NCBI GenBank assembly: GCA_016630955.3
Contig: CM049985.1
Span: 1,612,001-1,676,000 of the forward strand
Source of the DNA: Didymella arachidicola
Taxonomy: Eukaryota > Ascomycota > Dothideomycetes > Pleosporales > Didymellaceae
Reading direction: 5' to 3'
Length of the DNA: 64,000 nucleotides
Of this stretch, positions 43,955 to 56,589 are shown one piece after another (within the stretch, counting starts at the first letter, position 1; each line of letters begins with the position of its first letter). Below the pieces are notes generated by a model, which ran no database searches, was not told the origin of the DNA, and saw only the letters and a list, made by a program, of their open reading frames with translations. A program made the position numbers and the translations under genes.

Positions 43955-45355
43955 CTTGCGTAATCAAGCGTCTACTGGATTCTTATAGCTGTGCGGTATA
44001 TGGTGTGCCACGGCGTTTGGTATGGAACAGGCGGAACGTGTGAAGCTTGCGAAGGAGGAGAGTGATGTATGAGCGGGACCAGTAGCGGAGCCGCAGCGGA
44101 CGCAATGCTTATAAAAAGATAACGCAGTGCTCAAAACTACACCATGGTGACGTCGCCGACTGTCCGGCAGCTTAGCGCGTTGCTGAGGCATCACGTTTCG
44201 GCAGGCCCTGTCACGGCGGCCTCGTTCCCGGCCATCTGTCAGACAGAGCATCGAACCACTGCGCCCTGATCCTGGGCGCGCCAGATCCTTCTTCTCCGGC
44301 TTGTACATCAAGTTGCGGGCATGTGACGGTCGTCTCTTCGCTCTACACGCTTCATGATGTGGATAATGGCTGTTCTTGCCACGCTGATTTGACTGCGAAG
44401 GCGTGACCTCATAGGCATCAGTTACCCGGTCTCTGGACACACACGCAGACAATCCTGGGTTGAGATCTGATCGATCAGCCTTGCCGCGACAAAGCCGGGC
44501 CGTCTACAAGGCCCCAAAAATGATCAGTCTCGTGCGTCGCAAATTGTTCGGATCTCGCGGTGAAGCCGCTGCGGCATCTCTAGCGCTGCCGCTGGCTGCT
44601 GCTCAACCAGCAACTCACATAACTCGGGCATGGCCGCCACGGCCCATTCTACTCATGATTAATTAAGGACTCGTCTGCTTTGCAATTGATGTCTTGCAAC
44701 CCAGCTCTCCCAGCCCATGCACTTCCCGTCACGAACGAAGCTCACACTTGGTACCCCGATCGCGCCCGAGTTGCCACCGATCCCCGAGCTTCGCCACAGA
44801 GTCGGTCCTCACTGCGAGAAAATTCAATCACCGAGCGAGCGTTTCGCGCGCAGCTCGTGGAACGCTCAAACTGTGGCATTCAGTGACTTCGAGCACGACA
44901 AACTCTTCACATGACCAAGCTTCACCATTGCAAATACACCATGGTAATGCACAATGCTTATGTTTCGGAGGAATGCTTACAACCTGCCATGCTGTCATGT
45001 AGCCATGTTCCTTGTGACCAGCGGTACTTTTGTAAGAAGGATAAGCATGTACGATGATCCAGCTCCAGTACCTGACATCATGTCCACTTGATCAACCTGC
45101 TAAAGTACCAATCGGCCAGCCCGGGAAGAAAATGCTAAGATAAACAAGAAAGGAAATGTCGCAGGTAGACATGTCTCGAGAAGCGATGTTGATCCGTCCA
45201 ACACTAGGAAATGGTGCCTCGTCTTATCCCAATCGGTTCGACAATCTTTTTCGACATGAACTGTAGCTTGGGAATATCTCTGCGGTGAGATTGACAACGG
45301 AAACGAGCGCGTTTGTGGTTACTATAACCAACGGTGTAAGTTTCAGATATGGCCT
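43955..45355. other. 1.4-kb gene-poor interval
   Basis: The left part is the Rcf2 promoter and the right part the 3' side of the PUF gene. Frames open here (up to about 160 codons) have no domain, biased composition and no matching splice pattern. I see no RNA gene or repeat. Confidence 0.5.
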
Positions 45356-47913
45356 TCAACGGAAGGTACCAGGAAAGGCGGCGGTTCGGCCGACGGGAGC
45401 GTTGTAACGAGGTACCATACCAGCAGGCGGGCCAGGGCGCGTGGTGACGGCAGGGTTACAGCACAGCATGGCAACGCGCGAGCCGTACTTGGAGCCCCGG
45501 AGAGAGACCATGTGCTTGCGGATGTGGCTACCGACGACTTCGCGATGCTGTGGGCCACTGTTCGTCAATATGTACTGGATGAGGTAGTTTCCAAACTGGT
45601 CTCCAGCGACTGCAATATGTTAGTACATACAAAAGAGAAACCTGGATCTGGACTACTCACTGTCGATCAAAGGCATGCGAGGGCGATCAGGGCGGCCTTC
45701 GCAGACGCGCTCCAAGTAGCGATCCAAGAAGTCGGTGTTACCGATCTTCAGGCACTTCTCAATGACCTTAGAGGCATACTGATCCATGCTGTATTCGGTC
45801 GCGAAGCGGAGGATGTGATCGATGGCACGGCTACGATCGGCCGGAGCACCATGCTCACAGATATGCTGGATGCACCAATTACCGAATTGGCCATGAGCGA
45901 TAACGTCGATGCTGGCAAGGACTTCGTTGATGCAGGGACGCTATCGCTAGTCAGTTTGATCATGATGGGCTGGAGCTTCCTTGAAATACCTTGTCTTCTT
46001 CCAGACAGTTCTCAAAGATGTTTTGAACGACCAGACTGCCCGTCTCACCCAAAGCAACTTCGTGCCACATGCCTCGAAGAGCTTCATTGACGTAGCGCAT
46101 GATCTGTGGTGGCGAGTCGCTCCAGCGCAGCTCGAAGAGCTTCTGCCAGACATGGCACGCGTAGCGATGAATGACTGTCTCTGGAATACGACGGAGCAGC
46201 TCGTGCACCATGGTGGCCTTGTACTCTTCGGGTACGCAGTCGAAGGCCTTCTGGATGACGTGGCAGCCGAAGGCGTCCATGCTGAGAGCAAGAGTGTTGC
46301 CACGGATTGCTTGTGCAATGGCAATGATCTGCTCTGGTGTACCATGCTCGAAGCAACGCTGAACCAGAAAGTTTCCAAAGCGGTTGATCATCAAAGCATA
46401 GGCTTGGGAGATGATAGCCTCGACAATGTCGTACTTTTGTTCTGGTGTGCCGACCTTGAGCTTCTGCTGGAGGAAGATCGAAGCCTGTTGATCGTTGTTG
46501 CAGATGATCTTGTCGACGATGTACTTCCAGTTGCAGCTCATGTTACGATCCAGAAGTCGACGGTAATTCATGGGCTCAACAGGTGGCATGTACTGCGAAC
46601 TACCGGTCTCGCTAGGACCCTGTAAGAGCCATTAGTACGTTTAAAAGGCAATGATCTGCTTATCGACTGACCTGTGAGTTCCACGGTGAAGGGCCCATTC
46701 CGGAAGCGACGTCGAACTCGTTGGCAACAGGAGACAATCTGCTTCCACCAAGTGTTCCAATTGGGGTGGGATAGTTCGTGGCCTGCATGAGCGGTCCTCC
46801 ATACTGGTTGTAGACCGGATCAAAGGCGGATTCGGGGCGGCATGGTGGATTGCTGATACTGTTTCCGTAACTAGCGTTGAAGCTTGCGGACATACCACTG
46901 CTCATGAAACCGCCCAAGCCGTTGTTGACGCCGCTGTTCATGCTACCGGTGCGGAAGCCCTGGTCGAGAGGGAAGTGAGTGGGCTCATTGAGGAAGTTAC
47001 TGCCTCGTCGTACTATAGGCTGTCCAACAGGGATACCTGCACGAGCTGAGCCCTGGGCTTGACCTTGGTTTTGAGATCCAAAGCTGTTGCTTGTGTTGTA
47101 AGGTGGGCGAATGGACTTGTTGCTCCAACCATCTTGCACCCGGACGGAAGCGTTGAAGTTATTCTGCAGCTGTGCCAAGGTTTGCTCGGTCACTTCACCA
47201 ACATTATAGCCATAGTCTACATCAGAAGACTGGCTGAGGTGTTCCATCGTGGACCTGGCGACAAGGTGGCTGTGAGCATCCTGATTTATGCGGGCAATCT
47301 CATCCTTGGCAGCCTGTAGCTCCTCGCGAATCTTCTGGAGTTCCGAAGCGTTGACGAGCACGGATGAGTCTGACGATGAGACTATGGTTGGTGGCGTACT
47401 GGCATAGTCTTCAGTGACTGGCGTGATAGGAACAGAGCTACTGGAGGACGATGTGTACGGATCATCAGGCGATGACCGCTCGTTGAGACGATGCCTAAGC
47501 GAGTCCATGACTGCCTTGTCTTGGTAGTTATCGCCCATGTTCTAAATATTCGTTAGCTTTGTGCATGTGAAGTGAGACGGAGCGAGTGGTGGTGTCAAGT
47601 GAGTTGTGACGGGATATTGACTGACCCTGAAGACATTGAACTGCTGCTGGTGCTGCTGGTGCTGCATCGAAGGCATGCCGACGTTGCCCATCGTCGAGGT
47701 CCCGAGTGGCCGCTTCGGAGCCTGCACGTTGGATGTCAATGAAGAGCCAAAGGATAGACGGAGACCGTATGGAAAGTAGTTTTGGCTGTTGCCATTGACC
47801 TGGCCCAGTACCTCTGGTGAAGTATCGACCTTGAGGCCTGCAGAAGGCATGTTGAACCGCGCGGTACCCTTGCGGGGAGTGGGCGAGCCATCTGAAGTTA
47901 TATTGAAAGCCAT
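45356..47913 (-). CDS. PUF (Pumilio) family RNA-binding protein
   Basis: PUF proteins bind UGUA-type elements in mRNA 3' UTRs and repress or localise the messages. The model is complement(join(45356..45609, 45661..45940, 45990..46619, 46672..47541, 47626..47913)), 773 aa. Residues 1-385 are Ser/Asn/Gln-rich and disordered, with a coiled-coil stretch ELQKIREELQAAKDEIARI. The PUM-homology region fills about 395-740 in consecutive 36-residue repeats, with ALMINRFGNFLVQRCFEHG, ALSMDAFGCHVIQKAFD, GQFGNWCIQHICEHG, MDQYASKVIEKCL and DQFGNYLIQYIL as base-recognition helices. The C-terminal tail is short and Gly/Pro-rich. All four introns are 49-84 nt. Which yeast Puf it matches best cannot be decided by eye. 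Confidence 0.9.
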
Positions 47914-48430
47914 GGTCGATGGCGGCAAGGTGATGGTAGATGAAAGAGATCCGAGAGATGTGCGTTTGGTGACTTGACTGAGCAGATGCGAGGATAATAT
48001 GCAAGACACAGCTGCTCGATGATACTCCGTTGGCGACGTATATGGCCAAGTAGATGGAGAGTCGGAGAAGAAGCGCAGAAGATGCAGACTAGATTGTGAG
48101 CTTGCAGTTAGTATTAACGCGATGGAAAGTACAAAGGGAGTGTGAGGGTAGTGTGAGGAAGTTACACTGCGGTGAGAGGTCGATGTGTAAGAAAAAGGCG
48201 AAGGTTGTGGGGCAGGAAGCGAAGAAGAAGACGCGAATAGCAGCAGGCGTGATGGAAAGGGAAGTCGCGTACGCCCACGAGCTAGTTGCGGTCACCACTA
48301 GGGTGTCTGTATTGTCAGCCAGTTAGATAACAGCAAATGAGTATGATCATTGCCTTACGACCGCTGGGAAAGTGAAGGTGAAGACCTAAGGCTGCATTCA
48401 GTGTGACTGCGACCGTCAGTATATAGCCGC
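47914..48430. promoter_or_regulatory. PUF gene promoter and 3' side of hydrolase gene
   Basis: These 517 bp lie between tandem minus-strand genes. They contain the promoter and leader of the PUF gene and the hydrolase 3' UTR. No other feature is recognised. Confidence 0.55.
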
Positions 48431-51218
48431 TCATGACACGAAGCTGGACGCAGTAACCTGCCACTGTGAATCGAAGAAGCCCATCGCCAGTGCACCCTCA
48501 ATCCCCTTCCACTTGGTCTCCTCGCCTAGTATTATGAAGTCAGGTTGGCCGACTCCTGTAAGCATAGGTACTAGTCTAGCAGCCTGCGCGAGACCGCCGT
48601 CGTCAACACCCCAGAGCACCAGTACCAACCTCTCCCCATTCAACGGCTGCAGCCATGCAGCGCCTCGCGCATCTTCGTAGAGTTGCACTCGCCCTTGTTT
48701 GTCTCGAAGTGAAGCGCCTGAGGTAGACACCTGAATAGGGAAGTCGGAATCGGCGCTTGCAGGCCCGTCACCAACAGCGAGCTGAATGACGTTGCCTGTG
48801 GCATTCGCGACTGCAGTATCCGTGGCATTACTGAAGATCATCGCGTCAGCATGGAAGTACTGGTACAGGTTGCGCGATATTTGCAGGGCGAGATGAGAGG
48901 TGTTATGTGTACCCGGATGCTCGATAATGAAAGGACCGTGGGTGCGTAAGATGGCTGCCATCGAACCCAGCTGACGTCCTTTTCTGCCTATCGACTCATC
49001 TGTCACACCGACCGCATCTATGACCCAGTTGTCGCCTGATAGGCGTGCACTGACAGTAGAGCCAACGTTTGCCGTAACACCTGCTAGGTCCAATGCTTGC
49101 CCGTCAATGACGACAGTATCATTCCAGAAGGGAGGACCAAACTGAATGCTCAGCACGTTCGACGTCTTTAGCCTACGACCTCTGACGTGCACTCTACCGT
49201 ACTGCCCGGGGTCCTCGAGCTGCGTGACCCGCACGCCTCCTTTACTGCTCATATCGCCAGGATCACCGACCACAAAGTTGAAATCGTCGAGTTCACGAGG
49301 CAACCTTTCCGTACTTCTGACGAAGTTGTAGTAGAAGTCAACCAAAGACGGCGTGGTCATAACGCCATCCCAATAATGTTCTTGGTCTGGCACTTCGCTA
49401 TAGTTGGAGTTTGAGCCGGCGAGGTGGATTTGCTGGGCCAGGAACCGCGAGTGATACGCTGGCACGTTGGGATCTACCTCGCCGTGCTGCTGCTGAATAG
49501 GAATACCATGAGCGTTGGACATGAGCATTTCGTGTCGATAGCTGTTCAAAGATGCGCTGACGACAGAAGTTCGTCTAGGGTCCGCAGGCTGCCAAAGCTC
49601 ATAAGGTACATACTTCTGGATGCTTGAGTAGCCCGAGACCGGGGCGGCGGCAAGCACCTTGTCAGAACGATGTGTCAACGCGAACCAGGTGGCCTGACCA
49701 CCGTTCGAATGTCCAGACACAATCCATCGATCTTTATCTACACCCGGGCCCGACCAATTGCCGTTTTCGATCCAGCCGGGTATGGTTTCGATGGCAGCCT
49801 CGACGTCAGCGAAACCCCAGTTGTGCCAGTCATCTCCTGACCAGGCAGTCACACCAGTAGGAAATACAGTCCAGGAGCAAAGGTCAGAGACGGGCTCTAG
49901 AGCTCCAGGGACCATAGGGTTATCGGCCTCGAGCCCAGCTCCATGTAAGGCTAACAAGACAGGCAGTTTCTTCTGATTGTGACCGCAGCTGGCATTCTTC
50001 GCTGGTGGCCGGAGCATAGCATAGGATACCATGCCACCAGGGTGCAGGAACGTGATCTTGTGAGGATCGTGGACCGATACATGTCTGAGATCCTGAATTA
50101 CTTCGAGTCCAAAATGGTGCTTGCTGTCGACAGTCTTGTATGTGATGTTGTATGCTATAGACGAAGCGTTGTGTGAGGGCAATGTGATACCGAATGCTAG
50201 AGGCCTGGTCTGACCTGCGAGAATTACCATGCCAGATTCCCGGCCACTCTCACCGCTATCTTCAATGGCATGTTCCAATACCAGATCGTCATCATCTCGA
50301 GCTACGACCGTTTGACCACCCAGATCCAACTTCACCAGAGGAAAGAGGGCGCTAACATTGGTGCTGACGTTTACCGCGTGGATGCCGAGGATCTCGATAT
50401 CATGGGTACCACTGTTGCGTAAAGTGACTGAACCATGAGGTGTTGCAAGCTTGCCATCGATGACATCTGACATGAGGATCCCTGGGCTCGCTAGGTCAAG
50501 ACTTCCGGAAACTTGTGCGACATTCACAACTACATCTATAGTCGGCTCGACAATGCCGCCGAAGGCTCTGACATCGCGTGCAAGTCGTAGATCGATGCGG
50601 TGATGTCCAGGCTCGAGATGTAACACGGGCGGGGCATTCCGGAAGCCGTAGTAATCGCCGCCAAAGTAATGCTTTTCATCGACCCAGTACTCCAGAATTG
50701 CGTCTGTATGAAGGATGACACTCTTCGTTTCTTTGCCGCCTATAGTAAGCTCTCCACGAGCCCAAGCTTGATACTGAACGGATGACCAGCCATAGATCGC
50801 CCTGAGAAACGACCAGTCCACGTTATAATAGCTAATACTGAGGGATGCATTGGCCGATGTCGAAGTATGAAGGGTCTTCACAGTTGTGAGATTCCAGTAA
50901 GCACTGCCATTTACAGGGAGAGAACTCCGAAAAGACGCCTCAGGGTCATAACTCAGATTCCTGAATCCCCCTTCGAACTCAAGAGGATCTGCGCCCCAAG
51001 TGGCCTCTAGATGATTCTCAGCAATGACACGCCAACGCACTGTGGCTCTTCATACCTCGTGTGCCTACCTGGAACGGCCCAAGAATTTCCCAAGTGCTGT
51101 TGAAAGAGAACAGGGGTTCATGATCGAGTGGGGTCGATGTGGAGCAATGACATGATGGGCAGAGCTGCAGGAACAGTACGAACGCGAACGACAGGCAGCG
51201 TGAGGGCGCTTGCATCAT
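48431..51218 (-). CDS. Large secreted alpha/beta hydrolase (prolyl-oligopeptidase-like fold)
   Basis: This is a probable extracellular serine esterase or peptidase; its substrate is unknown. The model is complement(join(48431..51006, 51056..51218)), 912 aa. The 49-nt intron (TTGCTGA branch, CATCTAG acceptor) joins FQVGTRE to ATWGADPLEFEGG. A hydrophobic signal peptide (about residues 1-25) begins the protein, and many Asn-x-Ser/Thr sites suggest N-glycosylation. A long beta-rich N-terminal half precedes the hydrolase domain. LPVLLALHGAG is the oxyanion strand, with nucleophile Ser near 487 in GHSNGGQ, candidate acid in HGEVDPNVP near 564 and His in DQEHYWDG near 596. A further 300-residue C-terminal domain of unknown role follows. 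It is divergent from the Sly41-like gene. Confidence 0.85.
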
Positions 51219-51644
51219 GCTGCCGTCTCAGCTTAGAACGAAAGGTCAGTTCCAATTGTCAACAGTGACATCGATTTTGGATATTCGCGTCGCTGCAGGA
51301 CTCGGCGCTACTAATCTGGTGGCTGGTCCGATACGATGATAGACGTCGTACCCCTGCTGCAGCTAAACTAGCATATCTCAACTCGATGCGGACGCGTTGA
51401 CGATGGCGTCGAATGTCTAGCAACAGTCTGTCGCTGAGACCTGTACTCAACACAGTAGACCTTTGCGCGCAGGCTTCGCGACACCGCGGGCGAGCATAGA
51501 CACCTGCCAGCAATCCTTGTGGTACGACGAGCATCTGTCCGACCCTGCAAAGAGCGCGCCAGTGATACGAATAATCCACCGGACCTATGGCCTAATCATA
51601 GAAATTACGAGACCTCCATCTACAACACCTGCACCTCCGCATCA
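51219..51644. promoter_or_regulatory. Divergent promoter hydrolase / Sly41-like transporter
   Basis: These 426 bp separate the divergent starts and must hold both promoters. No coding region or repeat is recognised. Confidence 0.55.
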
Positions 51645-53284
51645 ATGTCTACCACAGAGGCTAGAGATGCTGGGCCGCACGCCACTTTCAAGTTCCCCGC
51701 CTTCGAACCAGACCTGCTTCCCACACACGAAGAGGAGCCGTTCGGCCTATCCTCCTCCCGCACCGCGAGCCCCAGCCATGCGGCGCATTCGAACGGCTAT
51801 GCTCTGCCCGCAGACAGATGGCAGCCCAGGAAAGAGGTGCGAGTAGGATTCGCGAACCATTCGAACACGGGGACGTCGAACAGGCACGGCAGACAGAAGA
51901 GCCTGAGTGAGGCCTTCCAGACGATCAGGACACGGAAAGGCAGCGTGAGCCAGAATGCGCACGAGATTGCAGACGCGCTCAAGGCGCCACTGTCGCCCAA
52001 GCTTATTGTATGTTGTATTCGAGTGCCAGCATCTGCCGGCGATGCTAACCAACGCAGGCGCTCTGCGGCATCTGGTACATGACATCCATCTTCACAAATA
52101 TGTCTTCGAAGACGATCCTCACTGCTCTACCGAAGCCGATCACCCTCACGATTATCCAATTCGCTTTCGTCTCGGGCTGGTGCATAATACTGGCCACGCT
52201 GGCCAGGCGATACCCGCGCATGAAGCAGACTATGCCATTCTTGAAGTATGGCATTCGCAGACCGCACAAGGAAATTGTCGTCGCAACGCTACCCCTTACT
52301 GCGTTTATGATCGGTGGTCATATTCTGAGCGCAGACGCGACGTCGAGGATACCGGTATCATTGGTGCACACCATCAAGGGACTGTCACCTCTCATGACTG
52401 TCTTCGCGTACCGCTTTTTCTTCGGCATCTCCTACTCCATCCCAACGTATCTCTCCTTGATACCGCTCACTCTTGGAGTTATCCTGGCATGTTCGGCAGA
52501 CTTCAACGCTAACTTCATGGGACTTATCATGGCCTTTGCCAGCGCGATTGTCTTTGTCACCCAGAATATCGTGTCGAAGCAGATCTTCAACGATGCCGCC
52601 TCCGCCGAGAAGGAAGGGTTGCCGCCGACCAAGTTCACGAAGCCTGATAAGCTTAACTTGCTCTGCTACTCATCTGGGCTGGCATTCTTGATCACGTTAC
52701 CGATCTGGTTATGGTCGGAGGGTTTCACTCTTATCGGCGACTTCTTGCGCGATGCTTCGATCGAGCTTTCGGAGAAGCCCGGCGCCTATGATCACGGTCG
52801 ACTCTTGCTTGAGTTCTTATTCAACGGCACATTCCACTTCGGTCAGAACATTGTAGCTTTTGTTCTGCTTTCCATGGTTTCACCGGTCACCTATTCCGTT
52901 GCCAGCTTGATCAAACGTGTGTTTGTGATCGTTTTCGCTGTTGTCTGGTTCAAGAAGCCTTTGACTCAAACACAGGCATTTGGATTTGTCCTGACCTTCA
53001 TTGGTCTGTACCTGTACGACAGAACGTCGGACGCAGCAAAGGCGGACAAGCGTGCCCGGGTGCTGCAGTCGAAAGGCCAAGGAACATTGCTGCCCTTGGC
53101 CACAGGTATCAAATCGAGGCCCACCTTCACAGCGAGCCCAGCAACCATGTCTGCTGGCACTGGCGCATACCCAGTAGCAAGAGACAAGAAGAGAGACGAC
53201 GACGCAGGCTTCAGCAGGGCTGCCACTGGTCCCAGCTACGGGCTCCCGCCAGGCACGAAGCAAGAAGACATGTGGCGGCGGTAA
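51645..53284 (+). CDS. sly41: Triose-phosphate-translocator family protein, Sly41-like
   Basis: This is a drug/metabolite-transporter-fold membrane protein of ER or Golgi. Yeast Sly41 suppresses loss of the Rab Ypt1 in ER-Golgi transport. The model is join(51645..52007, 52058..53284), 529 aa. A 50-nt phase-0 intron (GTATGT donor, GCTAACC branch) joins LSPKLI to ALCGIWYMTSIFTNMSSKTIL. The N-terminal 115 residues are cytosolic and Ser-rich, with KSLSEAFQTIRTRKGS. About ten membrane segments follow, with TPT motifs IPVSLVHTIKGLSPLMTVFAYRFFF, TQNIVSKQIFN and SVASLIKRVFVIVFAVVWF. The C-terminal 85 residues are polar. The family is clear; assignment to Sly41 rather than another TPT member is good but not proven. 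Confidence 0.87.
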
Positions 53285-53775
53285 AGCACAGTAACAGTAC
53301 AATGTATGTTATTAGATGATAGACGAATGAACGTGTACATATGGCGAAAGGCAAAGCGAACACTCTTCGGCCAGACAGTGTCTCGTTGGCACGGATTCAC
53401 ATGGCACGCTTGCAAGGGTCACACGTTGTCTTGGCAACACCCAACGAACGCAACTTCCTCACCGCGCTCGCACGATCTTGCGCACATGCATCTGCTGATG
53501 TAGACCCGGCGTAATGACTTCCAAACAGCAATCCTACGCGGCAACTGGGCCCGGCTTTCACTGGCACGCTGCAAACAAACAAGCATATGATGCTCTAGAC
53601 CGTCATATGAACAATGAGCGTAGCCCTGTACGCCTAAGCGAGCATCCTGGCAGCGAATCATCGGCGCGCACCCTTAACATCCCCTTGCCCTGTGACATCA
53701 ACGGCCACCTTTCTCCTTACCACCAAGTTATTCTTGCCGCACACGTGCAGCTGCCCGCGGCTGTACCATTCAAGC
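53285..53775. promoter_or_regulatory. Intergenic: Sly41-like 3' side and Sey1 promoter
   Basis: In these 491 bp between tandem plus-strand genes, the right part is the Sey1 promoter and leader. No further gene or repeat is recognised. Confidence 0.55.
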
Positions 53776-56589
53776 ATGGCCTCTGATACTCAGAAGGTCA
53801 ACGGGACCCGTCCTGGCAATGTTCGCCATCCCACCGCTCCGGGCAGCATGATGAACGCTCATTTCGCGAATGTTGGCGAGGACGCCGGCAAGGAGGCGTA
53901 CGAACATGGCGTCCAGGTTATCGACGAGGACAAGGTCTTCAAGTATGTACTCTTCAAGCGTTATGTTCTTCTAGGCAGATAGACTGCTAACATCTATGCG
54001 CGATATAGTCCAAGAGTGTCAAAATACCTTGATCTCGAACATGTTATCCCTGCGGGCTTCAACTACCACCTCATCGCTGTATTCGGCTCGCAGTCCACAG
54101 GCAAATCGACCCTTCTCAACTACTTGTTCGGCACGCAATTCGGAGTCATGTCGGAGCAGGAGCGTCGCCAGACCACAAAGGGAATATGGATGAGCAAGAA
54201 TAAGCGCGAGGCGGGCGGCTCGGGCATGGCAGAGAACATCTTGGTCATGGACGTTGAGGGTACAGACGGGCGAGAGCGAGGAGAGGATCAAGATTTCGAG
54301 CGCAAGAGTGCCCTCTTTGCGCTTGCGACAAGCGAGGTTCTCATTGTCAACATCTGGGAGCACCAAGTCGGTCTGTACCAGGGCGCAAACATGGGCTTAC
54401 TCAAGACGGTGTTTGAAGTCAACTTACAGTTGTTCGTCAAGGACAGCAAGTATGTAACGAGACCTCTGAAGACTGGGCGCTATACTAACAGCTCACAGGA
54501 CAATCCCTAAGTCTCTCCTATTCTTTGTCATCCGTGACCACCTCGGCACCACGCCCCTCAAAAACCTTCAGAACACCATCATCCAGGACCTCTCGAAACT
54601 GTGGTCCAACATATCGAAACCTGCCGGTCTCGAGCACTCGCGCATCGAGGACTACTTCGACTTCGCCTTCGTCGCACTTCCACACAAGATCCTGCAGCCG
54701 GAGAAGTTCGAAGAGGCAGTCAACAACCTGAGTTTGCGCTTTAGGGAAGGGTACAACGACCCGAAGAAGAGCGGCCTTTTGGATGAAGCCGAGCTTCCCA
54801 TCTTTCTTCCTCAATACCACCGCCGGATCCCCGCGGACGGTTTCCCCGCATATGCAGAGGGTATCTGGGACCAGATCGTACATAACAAGGATCTCGACCT
54901 TCCAACGCAACAAGAGCTTCTTGCGCAGTTCAGATGCGACGAGATCGCAAGGGAGGTTCTTGTAGTCTTTGATGAAAAAATCACGCCACTCGAGGACAAG
55001 CAGGCAGAGGATGCCCGGATAGGACAGCCGTCCATCATCCCGGACCTTGGGCCGATCATGAATGCAGCACGCGCACTCGTTTTCAAGGACTTCGACACAA
55101 ACGCAAGCCGTTACCACAAGGGTGTCTACAAGAGGAAGTTGGCGGAGTTGGAAGGCAAGGTCGACACACGCTTGAAGGCGCTCAGCCAGAAGCAGATCAG
55201 CGCCGCACACAAGTTTGGTATCGACGACTTCAGCAATGCGGTCAGCACGGCAGTCAAGCTCGGTCAGAAGAAGGGAGGCTCGTACGACTTTGCTCAAATA
55301 GTTGACTCGGAAAAGAAGAAGGCTTTGGCCAAGTTCGAGGAGGATGCTAAATCGATTACTGTCGAAAGCGCATCCTGGAGCGATGCTACGCACCAGCTTG
55401 CGCTGTACCGGAAAGAGCTCGATGAGGTATCATCACGTTTGCGCAAGGAAGAGATGAGGCGGCTGGCCACACGAATAGAACGTTGGGTACGTACACGCCT
55501 CGACGAGTCGGTGGGTCTCGAATTCAACAAACTTGGCTCCGGACGCGGAGGGTCTGGTGCACCCGAGCATGGTGAGAAGCCAGCGACGGAGAAGGATCTT
55601 TGGGACCGCGTTTGGGCAATCTTCACCGACACAGTTTCGAGCGCTGAAAAGCGCTTCACCGACCGCGCACAAAGCTTCGACGCTAGCCCTGAAGAAGTCG
55701 AAGTCGGTTTATGGAGGTTGCGCCGCAAGTCATGGGGTGTGCTTCGCGCAAAGATCGACGAGGAGGTCATGGAGGGCAACATCCTGCTGAAGCTCAGGGA
55801 AAACTTCGAAGACAAGTTCCGTTACGACGAGTCGGGGGTTCCTAGAATATGGCGCCCTACAGATGACATCGAGGGTGTCTACACGAAGGCACGCGAGTCG
55901 ACAATTACTCTGATACCACTGCTTGCTCGATTCAAGCTTTCAAAAACATCATCGCCGCCACCGCTCGATGCGTGGATTGGCGAGCCGCCGGCGGCTGTTT
56001 CACCGGCTGATGAAGAAGACCTTGCACCAATTGGCGGCCTCGACGACGATGAAGGCAAGACACTGGAAGACGAGACAGTAGTACTTTCGGACACCAAGCA
56101 GGCGGACTTACTCGTGCGCTTCAAGAAGACAGCAGATGGCGTGTACGTAGAGGCCAAGCGCAGTGCCATTGGTGGTATGACGCAAGTGCCATTGTACTTC
56201 TACGGACTGCTGCTTGCGTTGGGTTGGAACGAAATAGTAGCTGGTAAGCTCCGTCTTCAAGTCACAAGCTTAAGCTCTTCTAACCAACCACAGTTCTCCG
56301 CAACCCCTTGTACTTCATACTGATGATCCTCCTCGCCGTCGGTGCGTATGTTACATACACGCTCAATCTCTGGGGCCCAATGGCACGCATGGGCAATGCC
56401 GCTTCCGCACAGGCCATTGAGATTGGCAAGGAAAAGTTGCGCGAGTTCCTCGAAACGAGCGAGAGCGGCCGCCGCGCAATGGCGCAAAGTGGCTTGGACA
56501 ACAGCACGAGGCAGAGGGAGGAGGTCAGGATGGACCGCCTCAGCGCTAACGGGAAGAAACATGATGACGAGGACTTGGACGATATCTGA
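53776..56589 (+). CDS. sey1: ER-fusion GTPase Sey1 (atlastin/RHD3 family)
   Basis: Sey1 is a dynamin-like GTPase that fuses ER tubules into the network. The model is join(53776..53942, 54009..54449, 54499..56243, 56294..56589), 882 aa. Introns are 66, 49 and 50 nt with GTATGT/GTAAGC donors. The G domain has P-loop [19 protein letters not shown], switch region RRQTTKGIW, the [28 protein letters not shown] block and FVIRDHLG. A long helical-bundle middle domain (residues about 280-700) follows. A helical hairpin of two membrane segments ([17 protein letters not shown] and [18 protein letters not shown]) is split by the last intron. The C-terminal cytosolic tail is amphipathic then acidic. Length and motifs match the fungal family throughout. 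Confidence 0.96.

Noticed and set aside
43964..44452. 162-codon minus-strand frame upstream of Rcf2
   Set aside because: No motif, Ser/Arg-rich, and it sits in the Rcf2 promoter.
45226..45242. tRNA-like GGTTCGA word
   Set aside because: The surrounding sequence cannot form a T-arm plus acceptor and has no A-box at the right distance.
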